This document shows positions 52,045 to 64,000 of a DNA stretch of 64,000 nucleotides, piece by piece. Both the position numbers and the translations under genes were made by a program. Numbering within the stretch: position 1 is the stretch's first letter; each line of letters begins with the position of its first letter. This DNA is from Phascolomyces articulosus (taxonomy: Eukaryota > Mucoromycota > Mucoromycetes > Mucorales > Lichtheimiaceae). The stretch spans positions 1 to 64,000 of the forward strand of contig JAIXMP010000013.1 in the NCBI GenBank assembly GCA_025677815.1, given 5' to 3'. The notes below the pieces were generated by a model. It did not search any database and had not been told where the DNA came from. It saw nothing but the letters and a program-made list of their open reading frames with translations.

Positions 52045-54385
52045 ATGGGCAACGTTGAATCCAAATCTTTATCAGGAGAACAACAATATGGCATTCGAAA
52101 ACTCCATACCTATGGTGACAGTCCTGGGAACTCCACAGTGGTGAAAATCTTCTTAACGGGTCAAGCCATTCTCAATCAACCACTTTTAAATAAAGGTTCT
52201 GCCTTTACCAAAAGAGAACGAGAATTATTCAACTTATGCAGTCTATTACCTTATCAAGTGAATTCTTTAGAAGAACAAACAAATCGAGTACAAGAGCAAT
52301 TTGAACAATTAAAAAAACCAATTCTTAAAAATGAAATGATGCAAAGTAAGCATAGCCAAATTAAAAGAATACAATATTGAAAAAAGTATATGATAGTGTA
52401 TGTATGATCTATTATACTTATCAAATGCTCTTTATTAATTTTAAAAAAAAGTTATTCATGATCAAAATGAAACACTCTTTTATAGTTTTGTTTTAAGAGA
52501 TTTAAAACGGATTCTACCCATCATTTATACACCCACAGAAGGAGAATATATTTCAAAGTAAGGTTACAATCAGAATTATATTAATAAACAGAGAAAGCAA
52601 ATCGAATAACCTATCTGAAAACATTTAGATACTCACAAATGTTTCATCGTCCGTAAGTGGTTCATTTTCTTTTATATACTATTTTTGTTATCAATAGTGT
52701 ACACATTAAAACCTCTTAAAAATATATAGACGAGGAGTCTACTTGAATTTTCCAGAATCGGAAAAGATTGAGCATACTCTGATTGAAGCTGCATTGCAAA
52801 ATGGTATGACACCGAACGATATTGATGTCATTGTTGTCACCGATAGCGAACAAATTTTGGGAATTGGCGATCAAGGTGTGGGTGGTATTGCTATATCGGT
52901 ATGTCATTGAATGTACACTTGTATGTGGCAACAAAATTAGGAACAATCCATCATTGATCTATTATTAATATCTATTAACAAATAGACAGCAAAACTAGTA
53001 CTTTATACTGCTATGGTAGTGAATCCCTTTAATTCTATCCGAAGCATCTCAAAAATTAGAAAAGGGGTATTTATTTCTAATATTAAATGAGCATCGATTT
53101 TTTTTTTATTAGGCTGGTATTAATCCTGCACGCGTACTTCCAGTTGTTCTTGACGTTGGAACCAACAATAAAGACCTATTAGAAGATCCACTCTATCTTG
53201 GTTGGCGACACGAACGTATCCGTGGAAACGAATATGACGCCTTTGTAGATCAATTTGTTGGATGTGTACGTACACAATTCAAACGTGCTTTTTTACATTG
53301 GGAAGATTTTGGTGTGGATAATGCACGACGTTTATTACTTCAATATCGACCGACTATGAGTACGTTTAACGATGATATACAAGGTACAGGTGCAGTGACA
53401 TTAGCCACTCTTTTGGCCATACTTAAGATTACGGGGGATACGATGGAAAACCAAAAGTTTGTCGTGTTTGGATCGGGTACAGCAGGTATTGGTATTGCGG
53501 ATCAAATTCGAACCTATCTACAAGTTAAAAAAGGACTTTCCCAAGAAGAAGCGGCTAAACGAATTTGGTGCTTGGATAGACCTGGATTATTAACACAGGA
53601 TATGGCACAGGGAGGAGATTATCGAATTACGAATCAGCAACGTGTGTATGCACGTCATCCAGATGAAATAAAATCTTGGGGAGATATCAAGACAAAACAT
53701 CCGCAATTGCTGGACGTGGTGAAACATGTTAAACCAACTGTATTGATTGGATGTTCTACTGTCCCTGGTGCATTTACCGAAGAAATTGTGAAAACAATGG
53801 CTGAAGATTGCGAAAATCCCATAATTTTCCCACTTTCAAATCCGACTCATTTGCATGAAGCAAAACCAGCTGACTTGTTTGATTGGGTAAGTTGTATATG
53901 GCAAATCTCATCGTTGTTCTTTATTGTGATAAGTAGAGTAAAAAAATATAAAAGGAAAGCTAATATTCAAAATGCAATAGACGGATGGCAAAGTATTTGT
54001 AGCCACTGGATCACCCTTTGAACCAGTTCAATACAAAGATAAAACGTACGAAATTGCAGAATGTAACAATTCATTTGTATTCCCAGGAATTGGATTAGGT
54101 TGTGTTGTATGTCGTACAAAACATTGCACAGACCAAATGATATTTGCTGCCGCTAATGCAATTAGCGAATGTTCACCTTCTACCCAATCTAAGGATCGAA
54201 CACGAAGTTTATTACCCGATATCAATGATGCAAGAAATGTCAGTATCAAAGTGGCTACGGCTGTTATTGAACAAGCTATTGAACAAAGTGAAAATCGACA
54301 TGAACTATTAATTGAAGATACTGAAAAAACTGTTCGTGAATTCATGTGGGAACCTAAATATAGTGAATATGAATTGATGCAGTAA
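52045..54385 (+). CDS. Malic enzyme, NAD(P)-dependent, cytosolic type
   Basis: Converts malate to pyruvate and CO2 with NAD(P)H; in oleaginous Mucoromycota such enzymes are linked to NADPH for fatty-acid synthesis. Seven exons (52045-52345, 52452-52557, 52629-52652, 52730-52898, 52986-53015, 53113-53886, 53981-54385) give 602 residues. Motifs: N-E-T-L-F-Y, P-I-I-Y-T-P-T-E-G (catalytic Tyr), P-R-G-V-Y-L, V-V-T-D-S-E-Q-I-L-G-I-G-D-Q-G metal/malate region, D-V-G-T-N-N, F-N-D-D-I-Q-G-T-G, nucleotide fold F-G-S-G-T-A-G-I-G, and P-L-S-N-P-T. No mitochondrial presequence is seen. The start M-G-N-V-E-S-K-S fits an N-myristoylation pattern, odd for this enzyme. Exons 3 and 5 are only 24 and 30 nt. Cofactor preference cannot be fixed by eye. 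Confidence 0.94.
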
Positions 54386-54930
54386 AACAAAAAGGAAATA
54401 AAAACTATAAAAAACAGAATAATAGTTTCTACAAGATAACAGTAAAATCAAAAGATATTTTTTTCATTGAGTGGTGTGTTGTTGTTTGTTGTATTGCAAG
54501 GTAATATATAATAAAAAAAATGGGATAATAATATGAAATGAAAAAACAAAACAAAATGATGTTGTTGATTGCGTGTGTGTTGTGAATGTAATATATACGG
54601 TATATAAGGAAAATAAGAAAAAAAAAGATCTGCAAAAACAAAGGTTTTGGGTTGTCCTGAAAAAAAAGGAAAAGAAAAAGATATAAATGTAATATGAATG
54701 TTAAGTCTTTGTATGTTGAGTAAGTAGTTGAATAAAAGATAGTAAAGTAATAATAATAATAAAAAGTTGTGTGAGGGTTTTTGTTGAGAATGGGAAAGAT
54801 TGGGTGTTTTTTTTTTTTTTTGGTCGTGTGGGTTTGTGAACGATGGCTAATTTTTCCTCATTTCTCGTTTTTTTTCTAAAAAAAATATGAATTCTTGATG
54901 ATGGGTAACATGAAATAGAACCTGCTAATT
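54386..54930. other. Intergenic region between convergent genes
   Basis: T/G-rich 3' flanks with poly(A/T) runs. No gene is supported. Confidence 0.6.
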
Positions 54931-56393
54931 TCATGAGACGGTAGGATAAAAGTTGGGATGAGTTGGGGTGTCATGCGATGACGATGATGGAGAAGGTGCA
55001 ATTGCATTCGTTGGTGACGAAGAATCAGGTGGTGTGGGTAAGTGTTGAGATGATGTGTCGTCTTGATTTTGATGTTGTGGCTGCTGTTGAGTAAAGCTAG
55101 GTCGTTTAAAGCATCGATGGCGGTCTATTTCATCTGACGATTTTCTATTCAAATCTTTATTAATTGTATCATTATGTTGTTGTTGTTGACGACTATCTCC
55201 TTTATCGATCGATAAATGGCGTGCTACTTTATTAACATGAATATAATCATCATCTTGAGAGTGTGATGATGAATCATCGTGACTACCCCCGTTTTGTTGT
55301 TGTTGATGTCTTTCATCGTCATGAAGTGCAAGTTGTCGTGGTTGTACTCGACTATCAATATAACCTTCTTGTTCTCTCATCCAATGCAGTAATAATTGAT
55401 CACCATAATGTTGTAATTCCTCCACAGATACAAATAAAGAATAATCATTCAAAACAAGAAACTCGACTTCTAATACATTGAGTTCACTCACTGGTAAACC
55501 ACCCACCTATAATAGTATAAAAATATAAATAAAATAAAAATTAGTTCCCTTAGTTATTTTTAAATTCGCCCAGCAATCCTTTTATAATGACCAATGGATT
55601 GGGGAAGAAGAAAAGCCCTTTGTGTAAAAAAAGAGCTCCCTTTTTTGTGTGTGTGTAAAGTAAAAATGAATGCTAACTTGAGTCAACCACTCATTTTTAT
55701 TTATACACTCTAACTATACCAAAGGAATAAACCACCCACACAAACCGTTAATCCTTTCCTTTTTTTTCTTGGTCCCTCCTACCCCCTTCACTCTTGTCTT
55801 CTTTCACCCACCCCCTTTTTTTATCCAACCTAACAACAACAGCTACGACATACTTTAGCATAACGAGTATTTGTAAAGAATACATCTGAAAAGAGTTTGC
55901 TAGCCACCATAACACCTGAAATAATTAAACGGTGAATATTGAAGGAGTCAATGCGTAAAGGTTGTCGATGATTGGTTGACTTTGATAAACGATCGAAATA
56001 AACGAGAAGTGCAAGAAAACACTCATTAGCACAAGGACAATATTTAAGAATACGAGACAAATAAGCATGAATACCTAAAAAAATGATACATATATAAATA
56101 AATGGAAGAATGGAAACTAGATTCACTGAAGAGTATCCAATATATTATTATTATTAATTATTACCAATAGTAGGTATAGACCGAGCGTGAAAGGCTGTGA
56201 AACGTTTATCGGAATGGGATAAACTTCGTGGTCGTGAATGGCGCGGAGGAATGGCTGGATCGCCCGGACTAGATGCAGCTGGATGCATTCGGTCATTGGC
56301 TCTTGTGACTTTTTCTAATAACGAAGTAAGCATCTTTATAGTATCCTTAGTAGGATGCCGTGCAAGATCGAAACGAAATGGAGTTGCACTCAT
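54931..56393 (-). CDS. PHO80: Pho80-like cyclin (cyclin P/U family)
   Basis: A regulatory partner of a Pho85-type cyclin-dependent kinase in phosphate and nutrient signalling. Three exons (56393-56165, 56074-55854, 55506-54931) give 341 residues. The cyclin box (about 70-185) has the family marks: Y-L-S-R-I-L-K-Y-C-P-C-A-N-E, F-L-A-L-L-V-Y-F-D-R-L, F-N-I-H-R-L-I-I-S-G-V-M-V-A-S-K, F-S-D-V-F-F-T-N-T-R-Y-A-K-V-G-G and L-N-V-L-E-V-E-F-L. The N-terminus has a Ser/Pro/Arg patch that could be phosphorylated. The last 130 residues are disordered (Gln, His, Ser, Asp, Pro). Yeast Pho80 lacks such a long tail. Confidence 0.92.
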
Positions 56394-56675
56394 ATCTCAT
56401 GTAGTTTTGTGTTTATGGATGATGAAATGAAGAAAGAGGGAAATAAAAAAAAAGGAAGGAAAGAAGGAAAGAAAGTAAAAAGAAGCGCACACACACCACC
56501 ACTAGGGTTTTTGATTGCAGCACAGCAACAAAAGAGTCACCCCCCAAAAAAAAAAAATTGATAATACCAATTTACACATATAAAAAAATAAACGAGTTTT
56601 TTTTTTTGGATGCAATGGATATATTTTTTCCAGTCATTGATAATAAAAAAGAAAAAGAGTTCTATATAAATTTCA

Positions 56676-59364
56676 CTATAAATCGCAAGTGGCAGCTACC
56701 GAATCATCGTCACTATTGACTGGATCATTGATCGTATTATGGACCTGGAACACTTTTTGTAAACTATAAAAGGTGCTCACCATCATGATCAACGCGCCAA
56801 ATATTAGGCAGGCCCAATGTGGAATCTTGCTCCGCTGGAACACCGATCCTCTCGCAAGTTTAAGATAGCATAATGGTGGTAAAATATAGGCCAGTGCTGT
56901 TGCGGAGAATCCTCCGGTCAATTCGAGGACAATACCAAGGTTACAAGTAAGTAAGGATACCGTCAATGCAATTAATACAAGGATCGTTGTGATAGCAACA
57001 TGTCTTATTTTATGAAACGGTTCTGTAGGCCAAAAGAACGTCTCTAAAACCTAATATATGTTTATATATGTTTATATATGTTTATAAAAATTATTATTAT
57101 TCATCATGTGAACGTCAACATTAGTGAAGAAAAGTTTATATAGAATCATCTATTCATCCAACGTACTCTTTCACATATAAATAGAAATATATATATATAC
57201 CTCTCGGCAAACAAATGTTTCTAAGGGTATTGTTGTAAACATATTTAAACCAAATGCCAATCGAGCAATGTTGATAAGAGTATTATCTGATGGAAAGTTA
57301 TTCAAAATATTGCCTATTCTCGTCATCATTCATCATCAGCACCATTAATGATGATACATCCATTTAGAAATGATAGATATTACAATAAGTAATCAAACAG
57401 AAAGAGAAAGAGAAAGATAGAAGAACGAAGAAAGACGATATTTCATATTTAAAGAAACAAGGGAAAATTCGTTATGATTTACCTGCTGTTTTGTCTGTAA
57501 ACACAACATAACCTGAGACGGCTAACGTCATACAAGTTATAAATGCAATCACCATACTCAGATGAGTGACTGTTGCAAATCGGTTAAGTGATGGCTGCTT
57601 TAATGATCCAAAGATCAAAAAGCTATTATGATGACATACGAATGCTACACAACATATATTCACATATCATGATGAGGGTTGGAGATGATAGACAAAATAT
57701 CAAACAATAATTATAGAAAAAACTTTACGAAACGCAACACACACAGACATTTGATTATTTTTCTTTTTTTTACATTTTTTATCAACCATAAAAGAACGAG
57801 ATATACTTATACCAACTCAAAAATAATGAATATAAATCATTACACACAATGCTCTCTCTCTCTTTCACCATCCATCACCACCCGATCTACTAATATTCTA
57901 CGTCATCTCCGTCTTCACTTATTTCCTCAATTCCTAATAATATATTACTATTGTTATTACATACCAAAACTAATAACAGCGATTGCTTGAAACATTTCAT
58001 CGTTTGCAAAATTGAAACGTTGTTCTGATGATCCGCGAATATCAGGAGGTGTTTTTGGTCCTTCAATAATGACACTGATAATAATGACAAAAATTGCAAT
58101 CAAGGCTAGACCACTGGTTTTGGCAAGCTTGGATATATCTCGATAGAGTGATAATGGATATGATACAAACACAGTGAAAAATGTGATACAAAGTCGACGA
58201 TTAGCAAAAATCCATAATATGGGGAATTGATTGATATCTTCTACAAGTGATCGAATAACATGTGGTATAGTGTCCCCTATCATAATAATAGTATTAGTAG
58301 ATTAGTACACATATCTGATATATATATCAAATAGTATAGATTAATAATGAACATACCTAAAATAACACAATAGGCACACATCCCTAATTTGATAATAAAA
58401 CATTAATAAATATATAAAACATCATAATTATTATTAACCCATTGGCCAATAAACCATATTAATATATATAACTACCTCCAAATCCAAATGCAAACTGAAA
58501 TATTGAAATGGCTATAAGTCCTGATCGACCAAATGAAAACTCTAATAAGTCCTGATAAGTGGAACGACCAGCTAATTTACCATCATACATAAGTAGTCGC
58601 ACTGTCCAATCTAATATATTATTAACTCTGTTAATTATTTTTTGTTCCTTTCGCCCACACCCCATAATATTCTCATTTGTTGTCATTTCTTTACCAACAA
58701 CTACGGTCAATGTAACTAACAATATAATTCCCATCCAAAACCCCTATTAACTTAATAATATCAGTAAATAATACAGGTAGTAAGAAAAAAGACATTCTTC
58801 CATTTCCCCTTAATATGCAAATCGAAAATAATAACATAATTATTACTTACTGCTTCTTTGAATGAAAAGGGTAAACCAATAATACCAGCCCCAATAATAC
58901 TATTGGCCATATTAAGCTATATAGACATATAAAATAATGAGTTTATTAAAATATACGCTCGTGTTTTTTTTATAATACTTCTCCTCTTTCATTTACAGTA
59001 TTTCGGTATTACTTACAAAACTGGCAAAAATGGATCCCCCTTCCGTGGGTAATCTATAGTCAAAGAATTTAGGATCGTCGTCATCCTCATCTATTGTTTC
59101 ACCATTACGGATCGATGTCTGATCCGTAAAATTGCCGAGAGGTGTTGTTTCGGAATCATCGACATCTAGTTGGGTGTATTCAGTAACAAGGGGATTATTA
59201 TATAACCAGCTATTAGTTTCCGTTGTGGTAGTGATGGTAGTTATATTGTTAGTAGCTGTGGTGTAATCTTCCGTTGGTTTCGTTGAAACAACATTGGGAG
59301 TATTTTCCAAAAATAATAAAGTTTTCAAGTCTTCGACGTCGTCGTGGTGTACGGCTGTAGTCAT
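56676..59364 (-). CDS. Vacuolar-type amino acid transporter, AVT/SLC38 family
   Basis: An amino acid/proton antiporter of the AAAP family; yeast AVT proteins act at the vacuole. Nine exons (59364-59017, 58916-58851, 58743-58695, 58610-58476, 58383-58357, 58276-57965, 57644-57483, 57313-57201, 57050-56676) give 528 residues. The first span has the family signature N-M-A-N-S-I-I-G-A-G-I-I-G-L-P. About 11 spans follow. V-S-Y-P-L-S-L-Y-R and F-V-C-H-H-N-S-F match the family core, the latter being the position of the conserved F-x-C-H. The 115-residue N-terminus is Thr/Asp/Glu-rich and probably cytosolic. Exon 5 is only 27 nt. A Met 12 codons upstream is in frame but would put a Phe-rich stretch first, so I start at 59364. 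Substrate specificity cannot be read. Confidence 0.92.
57060..57089. repeat. Three direct copies of a 10-mer in an intron
   Basis: TTTATATATG-like units repeat in tandem in intron 8 of the AVT-like gene. This is simple AT-rich repetition. Confidence 0.7.
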
Positions 59365-59960
59365 GAAGCATATGACAAAAAAAAGAAAAAAAAAGAGCAA
59401 CTAAGGAGTGAAAAGAGAGAAAATAATGGTAAAAAAAAAACGAGTCTAGTTTTTTTTGTATGTATAGCAAAAAAAAAAAAAATTCTGTGGCTTTATTTTA
59501 GTTCCATCAGCTCTATTCAAATTTTGTTTATAGTAGTAAACGGTGGTATTTAATAAATAATTTCTCTTACACTTATAAGCAAGGATACATTTTCATTATG
59601 TTTATATAAAAAATCATAAATGCATGTCCAACTTATTTTAATCAATTCATGCATTATTATAACTCGATAGGGGCGGGCTTGGTTTTTGACAGCCAATAAC
59701 CTGGGTAGAACACCTCTTTCACTCCGCCGTGTTACCTTGACTGGAATCATTGTAACAGAGAACTTCTTTCACTATACTATAGCTGCTACAAAAATGTTAT
59801 TTCCTTTAAGCGTTAAAGTTTGCTTATTATATTTACTATTCAATGTAGGTCAAGCTGGTACAAGCGGGATTATAAAGTGTACACTCCTCATTATTTGATA
59901 AAAGTTTGTTTTTTTTATTTATAACATAACTATTACATAGAGTCTTGTAAAACTAGTAGA
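59365..59960. other. Intergenic region, tandem minus-strand genes
   Basis: Promoter of the AVT-like gene and 3' flank of the P450 gene. Poly(A) runs; no gene is supported. Confidence 0.55.
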
Positions 59961-61720
59961 TTATCTTCCTTCAAAAACCAATGGCTCACGAGATGGGAAC
60001 CGCGTCATGCCTCCAAAAAAATAGTCCATTGCTCGTTCACCAGATTGTGTAGAAATATTATACTGCATGATCAGTGCTGCCAATATATACTTGATTTCAT
60101 TCACAGCGAAATATCTTCCAGGACAAGCATGAGAAAACATACCAAAAGTCAACAATTCAGAACTAATGGTTGAGCTACGCATCAATTCCTCTTTATCCAT
60201 ATGTTTCTGTTGTTGATAGACACCCATATAACGGTAAGCATCAAACTGATTCAAGGGTAAAGCAGAAGAACCTCCAATATCGACTGTTTCTTTCATGATT
60301 TCTGGGTTTGTATGTGAATCCAATGAGGCGGCCAGCACCAAACTACCTGAAGGAATCACTTGACCTGTGGATGGCAAAGGGGCATCTTGTATTGTCTTAT
60401 GATGAAGACCCAGTACATGAGTATTAAAGCGTAAGACTTCTCTTAGGAAAGAATCCATCAATGGGATTTGGCTCACTGTTTCAGGAGTTATTTTATCCAG
60501 TTGTTCAATTTTTGTACGTAAATCTGACACCAATGCAGGTCGACAAGCCAGTTCATGTAATGCAAACGAAGTATATTGAGTCGTCGTATGAACACTGGCC
60601 ATGACAACATATCTGAAATAAAAAGCAGCCTCTTTAGGCGAACGTAATTCGCCATCTGCTTTGGGCAAGTTCAGTGCCATGGAAACATAGGTAGGCTCAT
60701 GATCATGACTGATTTCCCCAGAACGCATTTTTTCCATTTCAGGAACAATCAGGTCCATAATCAAATCCAATTGACTTTCGACTGACAAGTAGTGTTTGAT
60801 CACAAAATTGGCAATCCAATCAGGAAATGTCATTAATGTCATACCAATCTTTTGTAAATTTCGAGTAAAATTGGCCATTTCAACCACCAGTTCTTGATTA
60901 TAGGCTACATTACTACCAGCAAAAGCTAAGCAGGAAATTTGTGATACACCCATAGACAAAAGATCCCATAAAGGGACAATACGCTTTTCACCCGGTTGCA
61001 GGTTCAGTTGTTCATAAAGTACTTTGGTAAATCCCAATTGAATACGATCAGAAAAGATATCAATTTGATCTGGCTTGAAATTGTGTTGGATTGGATAAAT
61101 TACTAGAAATAATCAAAGTGTTATTAAAAAATGTTCCCAGGATCGAGTACTTGTTTGTGTGACCTTGGAAAGTATTTATAGTGAGTTTTACCTGGATTCT
61201 TGTCCCGGCGATTTAGCCGTTCTCCTTTATACTTGTGGTCATAAGAAACTTTTAATGCGCGTCTCATGGGTAAAAAGCTTTCCAAACCCAATGAAAAATT
61301 ATAGTATTTGCGTTGGCGTAGCATATCTTGAATTAATGAACCCGTTAAAACATAGATTTCTTTTCCTTTGAGATGAATTCGGAATGCAGGTCCATTTTCT
61401 TCCTTGCAACGATTAATGAATGCAACTGGATCGCGCTTCAATTCGAAATAATGACCGAAATAGGGAATCCCACCAGAGACAAGTTTTACTTGGGAAGGTG
61501 AACTTCTTTGTTCAGAAGAAAAATAAGAATGCGTTTTCCACACTGCATAAGAGCCCAAAGCTATGGATAGAGTTGTGATGAAGACGAACTGTTTTCGATC
61601 TGCCATCATATCATGAGGTTGCTTTAATAATGAAGTAGAGGCTGATGTAAGGATACCAATGCCTTGATTCCAAATTGAGGAGATTGCGTCTGTTGTTCTT
61701 GAATTATTAAAATTATCCAT
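59961..61720 (-). CDS. Cytochrome P450 monooxygenase
   Basis: A haem-thiolate oxygenase, probably on the ER membrane. Two exons (61720-61192, 61102-59961) give 556 residues. A hydrophobic anchor lies at about 45-61 (F-V-F-I-T-T-L-S-I-A-L-G). The I-helix reads A-S-V-H-T-T-T (345-351) with His where the acid is often found, a form known in some fungal P450s. The K-helix is E-x-x-R (398-401, E-V-L-R). F-D-A-Y-R-Y (463-468) is the PERF-like site. The haem loop is F-G-M-F-S-H-A-C-P-G-R with C503; the second Gly of the consensus F-x-x-G-x-x-x-C is Phe. Length and motif order are normal, so I expect a functional enzyme. Neither family number nor substrate can be assigned. No biosynthetic partner genes lie next to it. 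Confidence 0.92.
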
Positions 61721-64000
61721 TGGTCAAAAAAAAATGATGGAATAAAGTGGAAGGAAAGGGGAAGAAACGAAGCAATGAAATATAAAAGAAATTATGGGAA
61801 AAAGTTGATATTTAGCATTAGTAACTCTTTGTTCCCTTTTATATTTGAAAGATCTCACACATACGAAAATCTCGTGCTTTCTCCTTATTCTTAAGATTTT
61901 TTTTTTACTTTTCAATAGGCCAGCATTTTCGAGTGAATCAAACAGACACTGTCTTCTCAGACAAAGTCGTCGAGGTCGTTAAGAAACAGGACGTAGTAAA
62001 ATACAGCATCAAATAGAAGACAAATAGGATCTGATTTATTTTTCATTGACAAAGTCAAATAAATATTTTTTATATAATTACATGGTATAATATCGCAAAA
62101 AAAAGTCATAAGCCATAAGTCGTAAGTGTGATAATAACGGTGCAATGTTAAAAGATAGTATATTTGATTTATTACATTTGATAAAGACCAAGAATATAGT
62201 AAAAAAAAAGTCCATAAAATAGAACCCAATTTATTTGTAAATGCACTACTCATACAAATGCTACAATATATATCTACGTAAGGCTCTACATAATTAGAGC
62301 CTCATATTCACTTTGATTTGACTAAGAAATGTTCTTTCGAAAAAAAAAGCATAAGATATATACTTCAAATGACGCTATTAATATGTTTTATAAACAACTC
62401 ACCTAGGGCATAAATCTAGATCACAATTAACTATAGTAGGTAGATAGAATCGGACACTTCATCACCTTTTTGAAATAACAATACTTCTTAAAAGATCATG
62501 CCCGTTGTAAAAGAAAAAAATAGTAAAATGCAAACGCCAATTATTACCTTATACTTACAAATAGTAAGTTTGAGTGAACAATAGTCTGAATGACGGGGTA
62601 CAGGAAAAAGATAACTGATAAAAGAAGCCGAAATGTACGTCGATAAAACATTATGCATTCAACCTCACTTTTTGCAAACTCTACACTATTTGTAACGGAT
62701 TTTTAGAACTGTCAGAAATACTTGTTAAAACCACAATACACAAATTGTTTATCAAGTTGTTGCATCTTATTAGTGGTAAATTTACTTTATAATTAGTTAA
62801 AGCAACAAAAAATAACCACCATTATGCATATTGCAAGTTATCGTTGTATGACTGTACTATACTATATGTAATAATGATGGTAATAAAAAAATGAGGAAGA
62901 GAGTAAACATATATTTCTATATTATCCAAAAATCATAAAAAATAGTAAATGATAAAAGATACATAGCAACAATTATATAATAGTGGAATGGTTGTTAAGC
63001 ACAGTGGTTATTAATTTAACTTATGTCATAAAAACAACAAAGGATTATTACCAGCAACAAAAGCATTAATAAATTCATTATGGCGTACATGATACCAATA
63101 ATCGCCATGACCATATGTTCTCTAGAAGAAACTCACGATCCAACAACAAAAATAACTATATGCATCTTTATCAGAGAAGGCACTGTCGATCAATTGTGTC
63201 ATCAAATGGGCCATGTAAAAAATCCACCCTGTTGTATCATACTATAATATCAAGTTTACCCAGAGCATCAAATCAACTCTATATCATTTTGGCTATATCC
63301 ATCGAACTATTATAAGTTTTAATATCAATATTAGAATTAGAGTCAGCCTCCTCATTATGCATTCCCTTTGCTAATTATATTTTTGAAGATAAAAAAAAAA
63401 GAAAAGAAAAAAAGTGGGTTCATCGCAAATACGATAAGCCAATCACTATATAACATTTTTATATTATTTTAATATATAGAAAATCATTATTTGTAATTGT
63501 ACATATATATATATATATATATCACATTTTTAAAATAAGGCATTTTCCATTGTCTTTTTTAGTATTGTTTTATATTCTCTATGAATTAGACTATATAATA
63601 GTATAACAATTGCTTAACGAAAAATCAATACAATTAATTCACAAAGGAAGGAATATATTATGCAGAAATTTAATATCCATAAACCACTACTATATCTACC
63701 TTCAAGAATAAGTAGGTTGATTTTAAAAAAGTATAAAAATTAGGAAAAGTACCTATGGCTTCAAATTTGATTATATCATAATAATATAATAAGTAGTTGT
63801 ATATTGATCATAATCGGTTTTCTTATACATTGTTTATAAAAATATATTCTTACAAACAATTATTAAAATTAATAAAATGTATATCGATATGGTGGTTTTG
63901 GGAATCACAAAAATAGAAAGCGAATCTCTGTAGCGGCTTGAGGTAAAATAAATAGCAGTACTGGTTTTTTTTATATTTACACATCATTTTGAATATACAT
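61721..64000. other. AT-rich terminal region without a supported gene
   Basis: The first few hundred bases are the P450 promoter. An (AT)n run lies at about 63502-63522. I found no tRNA-like structure and no ORF with a family motif to the window edge. Confidence 0.55.

Noticed and set aside
59364..59400. Upstream ATG of the AVT-like gene giving a Phe-rich start
   Set aside because: It would place a signal-like stretch before a long acidic cytosolic domain, which does not fit the family. The tract is a poly(A) run on the plus strand.
61900..64000. tRNA or CRISPR-like structure in the right-end spacer
   Set aside because: No A/B box pair and no spaced repeats; only simple AT runs.

Overview
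The window is nuclear DNA of a filamentous fungus, most likely an early-diverging Mucoromycota (Mucorales-like) species. The evidence is its AT-rich composition, many short GT-AG introns (mostly about 50-150 bp, a few up to about 300 bp), CT-rich leaders, Asn/His/Ser/Thr homopolymer tails in regulatory proteins, and a gene set typical of fungi: a CreB-like deubiquitinase, a Ptc2-like phosphatase, Med22, a Pho80-like cyclin, an Stm1-like RGG protein and a chromodomain Ty3/Gypsy element. The species cannot be named from sequence alone. I worked out splice models by hand. All 16 gene models keep one open frame from ATG to stop, and exon lengths sum to a multiple of three in each.

Bases 1 to about 4.5 kb hold the right part of a degenerate chromodomain Ty3/Gypsy retrotransposon: protease, RT, RNase H, integrase, chromodomain, polypurine tract and one LTR. 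Bases 4.5-31 kb are gene-poor. They carry an orphan Ser/Thr/Pro-rich protein (8.2 kb), a CreB/USP12/46-type ubiquitin protease (15.0-11.9 kb, minus), a coiled-coil protein with a Cys4 knuckle (18.3-16.8 kb, minus), a gene relic (about 20.3-21.4 kb), a secreted multicopper oxidase (22.2-24.2 kb) and a 1386-residue caleosin fusion (25.6-30.4 kb).

Bases 31-61.7 kb are gene-dense. They hold a PP2C phosphatase, Med22, a mitochondrial ABC half-transporter, a C2/class-3 lipase, a small four-span membrane protein with a PPxY motif, an Stm1/SERBP1-like RGG protein, a sugar transporter, an S6K-like AGC kinase, malic enzyme, a Pho80-like cyclin, a vacuolar-type amino acid transporter and a cytochrome P450. 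The last 2.3 kb has no gene I can support. There are no operons. Several genes touch lipid or nutrient metabolism (caleosin, lipase, malic enzyme, AGC kinase, Pho80-like cyclin, transporters), but nothing shows they act as a cluster.

The most unusual item is the caleosin gene. Its calcium-loop/lipid-droplet domain is fused in one exon to about 1,100 residues carrying roughly 25 copies of a short L-x-G-(V/L/I) motif in two repeat classes. Other points are a 14-nt microexon that splits the catalytic cysteine codon of the deubiquitinase, an internal exact copy of the retroelement's polypurine tract, and a near-perfect RFX-type X-box upstream of the orphan gene.
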